64,000 nt of DNA, taken from NCBI GenBank assembly GCA_032718565.1, contig JAVGVS010000005.1, positions 121,001 through 185,000 on the forward strand, written 5' to 3'. Shown here one piece after another: positions 44,411 to 56,007 of this stretch. This DNA comes from Distichodus sexfasciatus (Eukaryota > Chordata > Actinopteri > Characiformes > Distichodontidae). How positions within the stretch are numbered: position 1 is the first letter of the stretch; each line of letters opens with the position of its first letter. A program made the position numbers and the translations under genes. Under the pieces are notes generated by a model. The model ran no database searches. It worked only from the letters and a program-made list of their open reading frames with translations, and was not told the origin of the DNA.

Positions 44411-45480
44411 GAGGGTTTTTTTTTGTGGAAGTGGTGAAGAAGTGATGTCACGGCAAAGAAGTGGAGCTATATACATCCTCTTCTGACCAATATCCATTAG
44501 TCTCTTCTCTTAAATCAATCCACTCTCCTCCTTGTCTCTCATCTTCTCTTTCTTCTTTCTACTCTCCTCTCTCTACCATCTCTTGCAATGGTTGGCTTGT
44601 TTCTCCAAATGCCCAAACTCTGTCTGTTCGACTGAGCTGTTGTGCAACAGGTTCTATCTCGCTCTCTCATACACACACTCTTTCACTCTCTCTTTTACTC
44701 TCGCTCTCTCGCTACTCTTACTCCACTGTGAAATCTTGTTCCTGCTTTCATCCGACCCTTCACCTCCATTACTCCATCCTTTTTGTGTCCCCTTTTTCTC
44801 TCCTTTGCCTTTATTAAGCAGTCTGCGTTAAACTGAAGATCATACGTGAGGTATGGATGGTGTGGGTGTGTGAGTGTGTGCATATAGCTATCCTTTTAAT
44901 ACAACTGTCACTCCTGACCTACTGATTTGATTGCTGTTTAACCAGCATTTCTATAAATTTCTATCAACAGTGTATCCAAGTCTTTTAGAGCAGTTCCAAT
45001 TAATATTTGCCATTGATCTCTCACCTCGTTTGCTTTAAGTCGATAAAAGGACAGTTATTTACATTCATCTGTATGTAATTTTAAACCATGCTACATCTCA
45101 ATAAGTTTAGATGAAAAATTCAAACCAAACCAACTATTGGATGAACTATTGGATGAAAAACGGAAGAGTTATTATCAAACGCAACCGAATTGTAATGACA
45201 TAAACATGCAGCAAAACCAGTGCCGCTAAAGTCTTTCCTATAAACATGCCGACTGAACTGATTTTTTTCATGTGACCATGGCACACTAAATAACTAACAA
45301 CCAGGAAAAAAGGGGGAAAAGAAAATCAGTAATAAGGTTCAAGCTGTCGCCCACCTCCCCCCATCACACTACAAAGGGAAATAAAAAAGGGCGCCATTAA
45401 GTCAATTTGAGCCAAAGTAATTTTCTTTTCTTTGCTTTGGAGGGTCCTTAACAAGAGCCAGTAGGATGGAGGGAAAAAGG
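44411..45480. other. CT-rich then AT-rich sequence
   Basis: Pyrimidine-rich plus strand from 44500 to 44820 gives Ser/Leu/Phe artefact frames. The rest is AT-rich with no gene. Confidence 0.5.
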
Positions 45481-45486
45481 GAGAAG

Positions 45487-45522
45487 AGAGAGAGAGAGAG
45501 GGAGAGAGAGAGGGAGAGAGAG
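45487..45522 (+). repeat. GA microsatellite
   Basis: (GA)n with G interruptions. Confidence 0.95.
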
Positions 45523-45589
45523 TGATGAAGGGACGGGCGCACAGAAAGAGAGGAATAGAGGGAGGGTGAGTCTGAGTAATTGTGCCCAA

Positions 45590-45790
45590 CCCAGACTTCC
45601 GTTCCTAACCCACGCCGAGCTCTGATAACCCTCCACCCCATGCCACACGGCCCTTGAAGAAAAGCATGCTGGGACGGGGTGTGAATGAAAACCCGCGGAA
45701 GCCCTCCGGGTTGCCATGGTGACAAGATGCCTCCAGGGCCGAGCTCCACAAAGCGGGTACGGAGCTGGGGTGGGTTTGGCTACGTGGAGA
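45590..45790. promoter_or_regulatory. CNE-like GC-rich block
   Basis: Unique GC-rich strip with GGGTTGCCATGGTGACAAGA (an RFX/X-box-like inverted repeat GTTGCCATGGTGAC) and CCTCCAGGGCCGAGC. RFX-type palindromes are common in ancient vertebrate enhancers. Confidence 0.35.
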
Positions 45791-45884
45791 TGATTGTGCA
45801 TAGATGGACAGGTGGACATATGGATGGATGCATGGATAGACAGACAAAAAGACAGCTAAAAATGTAGAACAATTGTATACGGTA

Positions 45885-45912
45885 TCTGTGTGTGTGTGTG
45901 TGTGTGTGTGTA
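45885..45912 (+). repeat. GT microsatellite
   Basis: (GT)n followed by a GA-rich strip. Confidence 0.95.
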
Positions 45913-46061
45913 AGACAGAAAGAGATGGAGAGCAAGAGAGAGAGACAAAAAGAGAGAGAGGGAGCAGGTAAAACAAATAAACTAAATGAAGTAAACATAA
46001 CCTGTGTGTGTGTGTGCATGCTGTGTGCGTGTGTGCGTTTTTTTGCGGACAAATTTCAAAC

Positions 46062-46305
46062 GGGGCAGTTGGCGGCGTAACAGTAGGGTGTTCGCCCCAT
46101 GATCAGAAGGTCGCAGTTTTGAGTCCAGGGCCGGTAAAGTTACCACTGAGGTACCACTGTCCCCAAGCACTGCTCCCTGGGCGCTTGTTAGCTGCCCACT
46201 GCTCCTTGCTGGATGGGTTAAATGCAGATGTCACATTTCATTGTGTTGCACTGTGTGCTGTGCTGTTTTGTGTCCACAATGACAAATAATCACTCACTTT
46301 CACTT
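46062..46305 (+). mobile_element. SINE family A, copy 7
   Basis: GCAGTTGGCGGCGTAACAGT head, CCCATGATCAGAAGGTCG, GGTACCACTGT (deleted variant), CTGCCCACTGCTCCTTGC, CACAATGACAAATAATCACT tail. Well preserved. Confidence 0.9.
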
Positions 46306-46452
46306 CAAATTGGGGATCTCTCTAACTTGTATGAAAAAAATTTTGATCCCCATTTGGTTTTCACTATTATTTCTTTTGTATTAAAAATGAATTTAGGGAA
46401 ATTAAAAGAGTTAATAATTTCCCATTTTATTAGAGAGTTGATTATTTGAGTC

Positions 46453-46542
46453 GGAGGATCGAATTCACCTTGGCATAGATGGAAGCAAGAATCTTCCGAT
46501 CACGGGGTGAACACTCTAACTGCTGCGCTACTAACTGCCCCT
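46453..46542 (-). mobile_element. SINE family A, head fragment
   Basis: On the minus strand: GGGGCAGTTAGTAGCGCAGC, TTCACCCCGTGATCGG. Faces the copy at 46062-46305 tail-to-tail, so a transcript across both could pair over the head region. Confidence 0.75.
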
Positions 46543-47150
46543 ACTGATTACTGATGTTATGGTCAGGGATAGATTTAGGGGCAGGGATAGGCTTATTCAG
46601 CTCTAGTGATATTTTAATCTACGGCATGTGCCCTGCAGTATAGTGAAGTAAAAGTATGTGTGTGTGCTGTGTGAGTGTGACTATGGATGTGTGTGCGCCA
46701 GAGATTTGAGGAAAACAGACAAACAGATGCTCCACCCCTCCAGCTGTGAAGCACTTCAACAGACAAAGTTTGGTTCTGACAGGTGTGCACAAACACACAC
46801 ACACACCACACCACACACACACCACACCACACCATGCTCAGTACAGCGATGTTTCTCTCTGCTCTAACGCAGCTGACTCAGTGAATGATCAAACAATATT
46901 TATGAGCTCAAGTTCCATTGAATAAAAGACAATCATTCTACAAATTATGATCTGGAGTCTAACTGACCAAAATGTAAACCCACTACTAACTTCGGTTATA
47001 TAAGTTTTATAATAGAAAATTAAAGCAAATCAGTTATACAACTTCATTATTAAATATTAATGTTATTCAATAATGTAAATCTGTTTTCATTTAGATAATG
47101 ATACGACTGTGGTACAAAATCTCAATCTACAAAGGTCCTGATAGTTCAGG
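46543..47150. other. mixed sequence with TG/CA strips
   Basis: TG-rich near 46655-46695 and CACAC(CA) strips near 46795-46832. No gene. Confidence 0.4.
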
Positions 47151-47151
47151 G

Positions 47152-47392
47152 CAGTTGGTGGTGTAACGGTAGGGTGTTCGCCCCGTGATCAGAAGGTCGC
47201 AGGTTCGAATCCAGGGCTGGTAAAGTTGAGGTACTCATGAGCAAAGTACCTATCCCCAAGCACTGCTCCTCAGGCGCTTGTTAGCTGCCCGCTGCTCCTT
47301 CACGGATGGGTTAAATGCAGAGGTCGCATTTCGTTGTGGTGCACTGTGCTGTGCTGTGGTGTGTTCACACCGTCAAAATAATCACGCAATAA
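47152..47392 (+). mobile_element. SINE family A, copy 8 (best preserved)
   Basis: Complete: GGCAGTTGGTGGTGTAACGG, TTCGCCCCGTGATCAGAAGG, GGTTCGAATCC B-box, GAGGTACTCATGAGCAAAG, CTGCCCGCTGCTCCTTCACG, CACATTTCG-like core and a CAATAAAAAAAAAA end. It has the tightest tRNA-like head of the family here and appears the youngest copy. Confidence 0.92.
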
Positions 47393-47828
47393 AAAAAAAA
47401 TATTACTGACTAAAAGAAACGGTAAAATGTAAGTAAATGGTAAGGCAGAGAAACAGTGTTCTCCTCAGGCCAACTCCCAACTGTTACACTACCAGCAGCT
47501 AGCAAAGTGTTCCAAATTAAGCAAGCAACAAAAAAACAAATCAGGTGTTTTCCTAGACACCTTCACTGACATCACCGAAAGCTAGTTGTGTCCTCTTTGC
47601 CGACTTTAAACTTTGCATTAAACTTTTAAGAAGTTATTCTCATTAAACCCATGTCTGGTTTCTGGAGACTATATACACTGAGAGTCTAAAATGAAGTCTC
47701 TTATCTCTACAACATTTTCTTAAATCAGAACAAAAAAGTGCTAAAGCATCACCTCTGTGTTCTCGCTTATATGTAGCAATCTACCAAAATGTCTAAATAA
47801 TATGCATTTTTTTTCTCGCCTGCTTTTC
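47393..47828. other. AT-rich sequence
   Basis: No gene or repeat family recognised. Confidence 0.4.
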
Positions 47829-48240
47829 TCAAAAGTTAGTAACCCATTCAGGCCTCTCGGGTCCGCCTAGCTCCTCCGTAACTGGGCTTTTAATAACCCT
47901 TAGTCTCAAGGCCATGAACCAACCTGTCAGGTGATTTAGGGACTCTAAGTGGAGTTCTGCGCCATTTAAGCAAACAGGGCTTGAGTGAGGAGCGGCACTG
48001 GCGCGGCGATGGCGGGAGGAAGATGAGTGGATGAGGAGCATCAATCCCACAAGCACTTCAGAGCTGGCACGAGGCCGCAGGGAAGACTCTCTGGGCTTCC
48101 AGAATCTGCTTATTGTGCTGGCTGTAAACACGGCCCTGGGTGTCTTGTTATCTCTGCAAACACTGCTGGAGAGGAGAGAGAAAGAGACACCCTCTTCCAT
48201 GTTTCTGCCTCAGGGCCAGACAAACCATCCAGGCCGGGTG
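47829..48240. promoter_or_regulatory. CNE-like GC-rich block
   Basis: About 410 bp of unique sequence including CTGGCGCGGCGATGGCGGG, CTTTTAATAACCC and CATTTAAGCAAACAGG (forkhead-like). Both-strand frames are not convincing. Confidence 0.35.
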
Positions 48241-48245
48241 GAGTG

Positions 48246-48279
<34 letters not shown>

Positions 48280-48280
48280 A
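48246..48280. repeat. AT microsatellite
   Basis: (AT)n with one TT interruption. Confidence 0.95.
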
Positions 48281-48820
48281 GTTCTTTTTTACCCCTGCTA
48301 AGATAACAACATACCCGAGCTGACGATTCAGGAACCCGATTTGAGTGCCACTCACACTCAACACTGCTGACAGGAAAACTCCCAGCCAGTAACGAAGGTG
48401 ACACGGTGGGCCAGCTCTTGAGCCACACCGAGTGCTGGTTAATTACAAATGGTGACACTCGACACAAAGTCAACAACGGAGCAATTGGGAGGAAATGAAG
48501 TTTTACAAACTCTCAGTCATTTGCCTTAAGGGTGGGTTAAAGCAGGTTTTATCTCTGTATTTGCCTTCGCATGGGTGAAACAGTTTGGCCCAAATCATGA
48601 TGATTTGATGAAAAAATTGTGATGCACCAGCTTGCTAGTTTGAAGTAACGGTTAAATATATAGTCGTAGCTAGGATTTTGTGACTTGATTTATCTTTGTA
48701 GCACCAGCTTACAACTTTCTAACCAGAGCTAGGTTTTAATCTTCTATTTTTATATATTTCTATTTTTACATATTTGTAGCAATGTCAACTGGTGCTGTTT
48801 TACTGATGTGATTGTAGTCT
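48281..48820. other. unique mixed sequence
   Basis: Palindromic AAATCATGATGATTT near 48593. No gene. Confidence 0.4.
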
Positions 48821-48824
48821 TAAA

Positions 48825-49410
48825 AGTTCAATCAGCGTCGGTTTCTAGCCTGTATGGTTGGGCTTTGGCGCCCCCTATACACCATGACTCCATCACGCCC
48901 CCTGCCACGCCCTTGCTCCACCCATCTCACCCCACTACTGGCAACAAAAGAAAACAAAAGTTAAATTAACTGTGTATTTAACAGTCACTGTCACAACTTA
49001 TAAAACACACAAATATAACACTATATACAATCTTAATAAATATAAAAAATACACAGTCACAAATACCAAAACAAAAACAGAAAGATAATATACAGATACA
49101 AATAAAGAAGAAAATCGAATTACTTAATTGTCCGCTACCTGATAGATTTCGCCTGCTCTAGTGGGGAGACCTCAGGTACACCTATCCCCGTCCCCTCCCC
49201 CGCCCGACACATCTCCCACCACCTCTGTGAGATCTTTCCAGCTAGTAGATCCTGCTCACAAAATAGCAGGGCGTCCAATCCGACCCACACAGTGACATGG
49301 TATCATTGACAGATGTGTTAAAGGGCAATAGAGAACCAATCTCACAAATGTAAAGAACATTAGAGATTTTTTCTCAAATGCTCATGTGGTCCCCTACAAC
49401 ATGCCGCCCG
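48825..49410. mobile_element. possible degraded hAT-type non-autonomous element
   Basis: GGCGCCCCCTATACACC and ACGCCCCCTGCCACGCC followed by a long AT-rich field (AAATATAAAAAATACACAG) and a second GC-rich segment (CCCGCCCGACACATCTCCC). This GC-AT-GC layout resembles fish hAT MITEs, but I could not confirm the inverted ends. Confidence 0.3.
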
Positions 49411-50100
49411 AAATGGGCTTTCGGCCAAGGGAATATTGTTCTGAGTGTGACCCTGACCTCTTGTTTGTCCTTTGTTCCTTGACCTCTTGTTTGTTATTCC
49501 AGTGGTCTTCACTAGTTTTACTTCAACCATGATTTAATCAATAGACTTTCTGACTTTAAAGTGATGAAGAAATTCCTCACTCTCCACCACAAGATGCTGA
49601 AAACAGATCCAAACTAAACTTTAAAGTAAATCATCAATGAAAATGTAAAATTTTTAGCCATAATAATAGAAAATTTTAACAATACAGATTTTTTAACCTT
49701 ATTAGAAAAGTATCTTTCTTATTGGTTATATAAGTTATATCTGTATAATAAATGTATTTTTGACCAACTATGACCGCTAATGAGAACGTACTCATTGCAC
49801 AACCTTATAAGATTAGCTATTACGGCATTATTACAGAGTTATTACTGATTCTTAAACTATGGCTCATGATGAGAGAGACTAAACCATGTGTCACAAAAAG
49901 CTCCACACATTGTGCAAGTGCTTGAATCCCAGCATGTGGGAGTGAGGAATTAATACAATTTTTAAAAAGAGACATTTAAAACGTACCCAGTCTTGCCCAG
50001 TGTAGTTGATATGCTCGAGTGAAGCACTAATTTGCAAGCAGTAAAGCAAAGAACTGGTCATAAAAGTTCCCATTCCTGGATTCACTTCTAGGACCTTCGA
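49411..50100. other. AT-rich sequence
   Basis: A tandem echo GACCTCTTGTTTGT occurs twice at about 49457 and 49480. No gene. Confidence 0.4.
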
Positions 50101-50440
50101 GGTGCTTTTTATCCACTTATGAAGGCGCGATATCAGACCAGCTCCCTCAGGACAAAAGCACGAATGGCTCTGTCAAGAATCTTTTTCATGCCTACTAAGC
50201 TTTCATGGCATAATCACAAAAGGACTTTTAAGGAAGTCTTACACTCTTTCAGAGCCATTGGCCGGAAGGTGTTTTAAGCCCGCCAATGAGGTGGCTGCTC
50301 CTTTATCCGGGGCCGCAGCGGTGACTGATATCGGATTTGGCTGCTTGCACTCGGCCCTGTCAGCCCCCAACACACACGCGCTTCATATCAGAAATACAAA
50401 ATCAATAAGCTGCCGCTGGGAACATGGCACTTAAGCGAAG
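50100..50440. promoter_or_regulatory. CNE-like unique block
   Basis: About 340 bp with GGCCGGAAGGTGTTTTAAGC, a GCCGCAGCGGTGACTGATATC strip, AAAATCAATAAGCTGCC and GCGCGATATC. One of the better enhancer-like islands. Confidence 0.4.
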
Positions 50441-50659
50441 ACGAGTCTGCTTTTGTGCAGGTGTGTGGTATCTCATCTCATACCCTTGTTAGGCACTAAC
50501 GTGTAGTATAAGGGATTACAATTTCCTGGACATTAATAAAATTACAGTCAGTAAACCAATTAATGCTGCTTTAATGGAAGGCAATTTGTTTTCTGTCCTA
50601 ACTAGACTCACTATGACGTCACATGGACAAGCAGAAGGTCAGAACACAGAGATACTAGT
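50441..50659. other. unique sequence with a CRE-like site
   Basis: TGACGTCA at about 50614 (CACTATGACGTCACATGG). Otherwise unremarkable. Confidence 0.3.
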
Positions 50660-50895
50660 AAGTGAGTGATTATTTGTCATTGGGAACAGTGCACCGCAAC
50701 AAGATGTGACCTCCGTATTTGACTCATCCGTGAAGCAGCAGTGGGCAGCTAATGTGGGCAGTGTTCAGGGAAAAAGCTTGGGGATGGATGGTACCTTGCT
50801 CGTGTGTACCACAGTGGTACCTTTACGGGCTTGGGATTTGAACTAGCAAGCTTCCAATCACAGCAACTCAATGACTTTTGCAGTATCACTGCCCC
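50660..50895 (-). mobile_element. SINE family A, copy 9
   Basis: TGATTATTTGTCATTGGGAA tail, GATGTGACCTCCGTATTTGAC, ACCACAGTGGTACCTTTACG. Head near GACTTTTGCAGTATC is diverged. Confidence 0.75.
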
Positions 50896-51819
50896 AAGCC
50901 AAAAACTAAAGAAAATGATGGGGGGTAAGGAAGCAGGAAACAAGTATTTATTCCAAAGTACTGTCACTACTGTAAGCATGATGTAGTCAAAGAGTACTTG
51001 GCCTCATTCATTAAGATCTTCTCAAGCTCTCTCTAACATTTGTTCTTAAATGAAAGACTATGTTGGATTCATGCCTTAACATACTTTAAAAAATGGTGTG
51101 GTACCAACCAAATGTTTTCATGTAGACAGCAAAATATCCTGTAATTTTAGGCTTGAAGAAAATCCAATAAGGTAATATTTTGCACAAACTGGCATGCACC
51201 TTGTAAAAGAGTTCTCTTCAGCATTCATAGATTCTGTTCTTACCCACGAATCAAATGGTTGGTGAATTGGCACATGTTGTTAACTGTGTCCCTGCACCAA
51301 AACCAACTAAACACAAAAAATACAGCATCAGATTAATCGAAGTCTCAGACACCGAAGCGTTGCACTGATGTGGGGGAACATTTGCAAATGACGTTTTTGA
51401 GCATTTGTCATTGTGAGAACAGCACAGAACACAGTGCACCACAATGAAAGGTGAAGGAGCCACCTCAAACACATGTTTTTTAAAACGTCCTCCAAAGTGA
51501 AGATTGGATTCTGTAGCAATGTGTAAATGATAGGTCCAAATGTATAAAAAATGTGTTTATAAAAATGTGTAAACAGGCCTTTTTTAAACCAAATGTCATG
51601 TAAAGCAATCAAAAATAATCATATAAAAATGCATATATAAAATTATCTGCATATGTGTAAACAGGCCTTAAGAAAGTCATTTATTACTCTTCTAGACTAA
51701 CATGTCCAACGATTGTCCAACTGCTACATTTATGAAACTGTAACAAGCTGAAATATGGAAAAAACAGGAGAGAAATAAACAAAGTTGCTACTGAAAATGG
51801 ATTGGGACATGGTTTTAAA
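50896..51819. other. AT-rich sequence with a SINE fragment
   Basis: A family A tail fragment in minus orientation lies at 51400-51450 (TTTGTCATTGTGAGAACAGC, AGTGCACCACAATGAAAGG). No gene. Confidence 0.45.
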
Positions 51820-52250
51820 AGAAAAGCTCTTATTAAAATGCCGAGTGAGATATTCAGTATGACATTGCTTTAATGAAGGCATGTAGACACAAACTGGATT
51901 TTGTTTCTCTGGGACTTCTCCGTGATTTGTGACTTTTATTTAGTGGTAATGAAGAGATGAGTCATTTGATCTCTCTGTCGCAGGTTTCTGTTGTAAACAT
52001 TCATGTTGATGAGCAAAGTCAACAACGTGCTGTTTAAAAGTGCTGTATGTTTTAAATAATGATCTCGAAATAAAGAGACTTTATTTCTTGTACTCTTGCG
52101 TTGCTGATTTTCTCGTGATAAATAGGCTCCTCTGCCTTATTTAGCACAAATGTGGTACATGGTGTCGAGCTTAATGTGAAGCTGTACCATGGCACATCAA
52201 CTGTATTTATATTACTGTAAAATAAAATGTTGTGAATGCTTTTGAAATGC
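51820..52250. promoter_or_regulatory. CNE-like unique block
   Basis: Moderate-complexity sequence with TTGCTTTAATGAAGGC, TTTATTTAGTGGTAATG and AATAAAGAGACTTTATTTC (a palindromic stretch). Untested. Confidence 0.3.
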
Positions 52251-52484
52251 CACGAAAAGGCAATAGATCCTTCACTCTCTCCCTCCCTCTTTCTATTTCC
52301 ACTGTTTTCCTTATAAAACCTGGCACATTTATTTATAGGTTAATTTCAGACACAGAATAAAACATAAATATTGATGCATTTACCCTTTCTAAAGGTAACC
52401 TGTCACCTCTGCCTCTACAAACTCACATACACACACTCTCCCACACCACGTCTTATACACCACTTACTGTAGAGTCACTGAACA
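52251..52484. other. AT-rich sequence
   Basis: CT-rich strip near 52270-52295. No gene. Confidence 0.4.
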
Positions 52485-52572
52485 CTACACTCATGAGTAC
52501 CTAAGTGGTACATTTACTGGCCGGGACCTTCCGATCAAGGGCCCCTAACTGTTATTCCACTAACCACCCTAC
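52485..52572 (-). mobile_element. SINE family A, head fragment
   Basis: Minus orientation: ACTCATGAGTACCTAAGTGG, TACTGGCCGGGACCTTCCGA, and the head end CCCTAACTGTTATTCC. Confidence 0.7.
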
Positions 52573-52864
52573 ATAACAATGTAATGTCAAATCATATGAT
52601 GGTTTAGGAAGTAGAAATGTTCTGCTTGCAAAAGTTTAACTCAAAGATCTAAGTTCTGTAGTCATACATTAAGACAGATTCTTGTTCGCATCTTGGCCAA
52701 GGTTGACTCCATCCTCCAATTCCGTCTTACAGCTGCTAAGAGCGTGCTGTGGTACGATAAGCAAACACTGAGCAGGTAGAGTAGCCTGTTAGATGCCACA
52801 TCTGCCAGTTCAGCACCAATCAGATCCAGCAGTCTTTGTAAAGAGAGAAAAATAATGTACTTTT
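52573..52864. other. unique sequence
   Basis: No recognised feature. Confidence 0.35.
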
Positions 52865-53050
52865 AACTCACTTCTGGACCAACAGGTTCGAATCCCACTC
52901 CAGCACTACCACCATTGGGACATTTGGTAAAGTAACGGTTATGGAGTTGGTCCTGTGATCAGAAGGTCGTCGAATCCTGAAATGGTAAAGGTACCACTGA
53001 GGTACTCATAAGCAAAGTCCCAATCCCATGCACTGCTCCCCTGGACCTTA
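52865..53050 (+). mobile_element. composite of SINE family C head and SINE family A copy
   Basis: 52865-52927 is the head of a family C SINE (ACTCACTTCTGGACCAACAG, GTTCGAATCCCACTCC, ACCACCATTGGGACATTTGG). It is followed directly from 52932 by family A (AGTAACGGTTATGGAG, TCCTGTGATCAGAAGGTCG, GGTACCACTGAGGTACTC). Either one inserted into the other or the copy is a template-switch chimera. Confidence 0.7.
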
Positions 53051-53229
53051 TCACCCCCACTCTATATCATGGTTTGTAAAATAAACTGTTACTAGAAATG
53101 CCACAGTGTTTTAAAAGTATCTTCATTATTGATTAATGACTGAAAAAAGTAGTTAAGTTAGGTGCGTCAGTCATTTTAGTCAGCTTCTCCTGACTAAAAA
53201 ACACAATACATTAAACTCAGGACTCGGTG

Positions 53230-53420
53230 ACTGTGGTCCCCGTTTTTGGAGGTTGTCAGGTTTCCTTAATGAGAGCGAAGCAGGAAGCACAAACACTAAT
53301 GTAGTGGAACGTCTGTGGCTAAGAGCCTCGTATCCCATCACCCCCCCTCTCAAAGCAGATGTCTCAATTCAGGTAGTTTGGTCACACACAGGAAAACACA
53401 GCTGCATCCCTCTAATCCAT
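53230..53420. promoter_or_regulatory. CNE-like short block
   Basis: Unique mixed sequence (TTTCCTTAATGAGAGCGAAG, GTCACACACAGGAAAACAC). Weak. Confidence 0.2.
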
Positions 53421-53476
53421 TGGACGCAGCACATATGCATGACTAAAAGAGGAAGAGAATATCTCAGATTTCACAG

Positions 53477-53499
53477 AGAGAGAGAAAGAGAGAGAGTGA
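53477..53499 (+). repeat. GA microsatellite
   Basis: (GA)n. Confidence 0.9.
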
Positions 53500-54170
53500 G
53501 TTGCTGCCCCTTCTGCTGTCTCCAACGAGATGAAAATAAGTTGAGAATCAGTAATTATTCTATTGAGCATCACAATATAAACACATTAGAAATGGTGCTG
53601 CTGGGTGACGAGGGCAATTATGCAGATAGGAATAAAGAGGATTAAAAACAATATGGACCAAAATATGGAAAAATATGTGAAAATAAAAACGGCTGAGGTT
53701 ATGATTGATGACGGTGTGTTTAAATGCAGTCCATGTGAGAGGCCTAAAGAGCTCAGATACACACTTTCTTTCCCCACTGTGAGTGGAAATGGTAATTTTA
53801 TCTTTTTTTCTAGCTCTGTTGTTTACAATACTGAGAATGTTAACAAGTGTAAAGGTGTAAACAGGGTGAGGAAACACACGCAGTGCTGTAGAAGCCTTTT
53901 AGTGCTGCAGAAGTCTGTCTAAAGAATCAGATTCGATGTGGGAATGTTTGGCTTCATAGCAAATTAAAAAGTAAGAATGTTAAACAGCACAAACAAACTT
54001 TAAAAGACTTTAAACAGATAAAAAACTGAAGAAACAACAAGAATAGGAAAGAAAAGCTGCCTTTATTGTAATAAACTCATTAGCCTCTTTATGGTTTATT
54101 CTCACTACATATTTCAGGCTGAGAGCTATACAGGGATATATAAGCTATATAGAGTATATAGAGAGTACCG
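53500..54170. other. AT-rich sequence, nothing recognised
   Basis: Overlapping frames of about 100 codons on both strands at 53560-53920 show no domain and look like chance. Confidence 0.35.
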
Positions 54171-54176
54171 TATATA

Positions 54177-55962
54177 ATGCTACGTTCACACCAAGAGCTA
54201 CTGAAGCTGTAAAATCGTTGAAGACGCTCAAAAAGCATTGCTGTCAAAATATTTTTGTTTGCCCTTGTCACCCAAGTCGCTCATGACGTCATTTGAACGT
54301 TCGATCTTGCTTAAAGGAGCCATGTGCTTGTAGTGCGACGGTCCAGAAAAGCAGAGGCTAATCTATCAGCTTTTCTTGCGGCACTTCAGATCGGAACAAA
54401 AGTACGGTAGAAACCCCAGTCGGAACCAAAGTTTCAGAGTATGTTTTCTGGGATACTCAGAAGCGAAAGATGTCTACATTCTGATTGGTTGCTGGTCATT
54501 TGCAGCCAAAACACATCATAACTAATCCGCATCAAGTTAATGTCAGCGATCGGAATGCTTGTGATTCGGACAGGGATCTGGTTAGGATTTGAACCGAATG
54601 CCTAACTTTCACAATTCGACAGTGATCTGGTTAGGATGTAACGAATTGCTACTTGTTATCCGTTAGCCCTTGTAGCGTGGTGGTTAGCCCAAACGCGGCT
54701 GATAGCGCGAGTAGAAAGGATAGCCACGCAAGTTGATTTAAGAACTCTTACACAAAGAGTTAGGATTACCACAATAATCCACGTTCTAAACGACACACAC
54801 TCTATCAAAGAGATGATAACTGGAGTACTCACAGTTGATGCCGAAGTGAATCGGAGAGAGGGCAAGGTTGACGCAATGGCAGAGCGATTCCCCGCGAGGA
54901 AGTGAAACCTTTTATACCCTTTGAACCGCCACCGGCCACGGAGCGGAGTGTGTGTGACAGCTAAACTGTCTTCAACTTGCTTTTACAGTTTTTGTCGTCT
55001 TTGTCTAGAGGTGGGCAAAGTAGCTAACTTCATTACTTAAGTGAAAGTACTGATACCACTAGACAAATGTTACTCCAATACAAGTGAAAGTCGTACAGTC
55101 AAAATTTTACTTAAGTTAAAGTACTGAAGTACTTGTTTTAAGAAATACTTAAGTATTAAAAGTACATCTTTCACCACATTGTTTCATTATTACCATAACA
55201 CTTACAACACCTAATGCCTCTGACTAGCTTGTAGATGCTGTAGAATAAGGAATTGGTAGAATATTACAGAATGAAACAACCAGGACTGACAAAGAAAACC
55301 AGGCATTAGTTTATTTTATGAATTCATTGTAAGACTACACACACCCACAAAACAGCATGGTAGTGTTCTGACACAGCTCTGGCAGTGTGTGCACAAATAT
55401 ATGTGTATGTTAATCAGGAGGACAGTGCAATAGCTGTAAATGCAGCCTGCTCAGAACTTATGACCAACATTCCAACCTGCTTAAAACCCAGCTCTACACC
55501 TCTATCTTCACGACTTTCCAACAGCAACAATGTTTTAAATAATACTAAAGAAAACAGCAGAACTGTCTGAACTTGGGTTTACAGTTACAGTCTCCAAGCG
55601 TGACGTAACCCTACTGATTACTGATAGACTGTCACCTGCCAAACAACCAATCACCTTTTAGAAAAGGGGGAATAGCGTCCACTTTATCCACAGATTTGAA
55701 AGTAATGAGTAACGAGAACCTTGATAGAAATGTAGTGATGTAAAAAGTATGGTATTTGTCTTTAAAATGTTATGAAGTGGAAGTTTCCAAATAAAATACT
55801 ACTCAAGTGAAGTACGGATACTCACAAACTCTACTTTAGTACAGTACTCAAGTAAATGTACTTAGTTACTGTCCGCCTCTGCCTTTGTCTACAGAAAGTC
55901 AATTACTTCCTGCGATTTTACAGCTTTAGTAGCTCTTGGCCTGAACGTAGTATTAGAGCTAT
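54177..55962. mobile_element. outer DNA transposon remnant with ~40-bp inverted ends, interrupted
   Basis: The left end reads AATGCTACGTTCACACC, AAGAGCTACTGAAGCTGTAA and is the inverse of TTTTACAGCTTTAGTAGC, TCTTGGCCTGAACGTAGTAT at 55918-55962. The interior is unique GC-balanced sequence (no ORF) broken by the hAT-like insertion at about 55007-55882. Removing that insertion, the outer element is about 0.9 kb. Confidence 0.75.
55007..55882. mobile_element. hAT-like MITE nested inside the outer element
   Basis: Ends in AGAGGTGGGCAAAGTAGC on the left and ACTGTCCGCCTCTGC on the right, the CAGAGGTGGG-type hAT termini. Identical 8-bp direct repeats (CTTTGTCT) flank it at 54999-55006 and 55883-55890, the expected hAT target duplication. 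It contains the typical AAGTACTTAAGT/TACTTGAGTA motifs inside both ends and no coding capacity. Confidence 0.9.
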
Positions 55963-56007
55963 AAACACACCATATTGCATGTTTATATTCATATACTCAT
56001 TGATTAA
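55963..56007. other. short spacer
   Basis: AT-rich, no feature. Confidence 0.4.

Noticed and set aside
53560..53922. overlapping 105-codon frames on both strands
   Set aside because: No domain, no splice context and AT-rich composition. Mirror-strand frames of equal length suggest chance.
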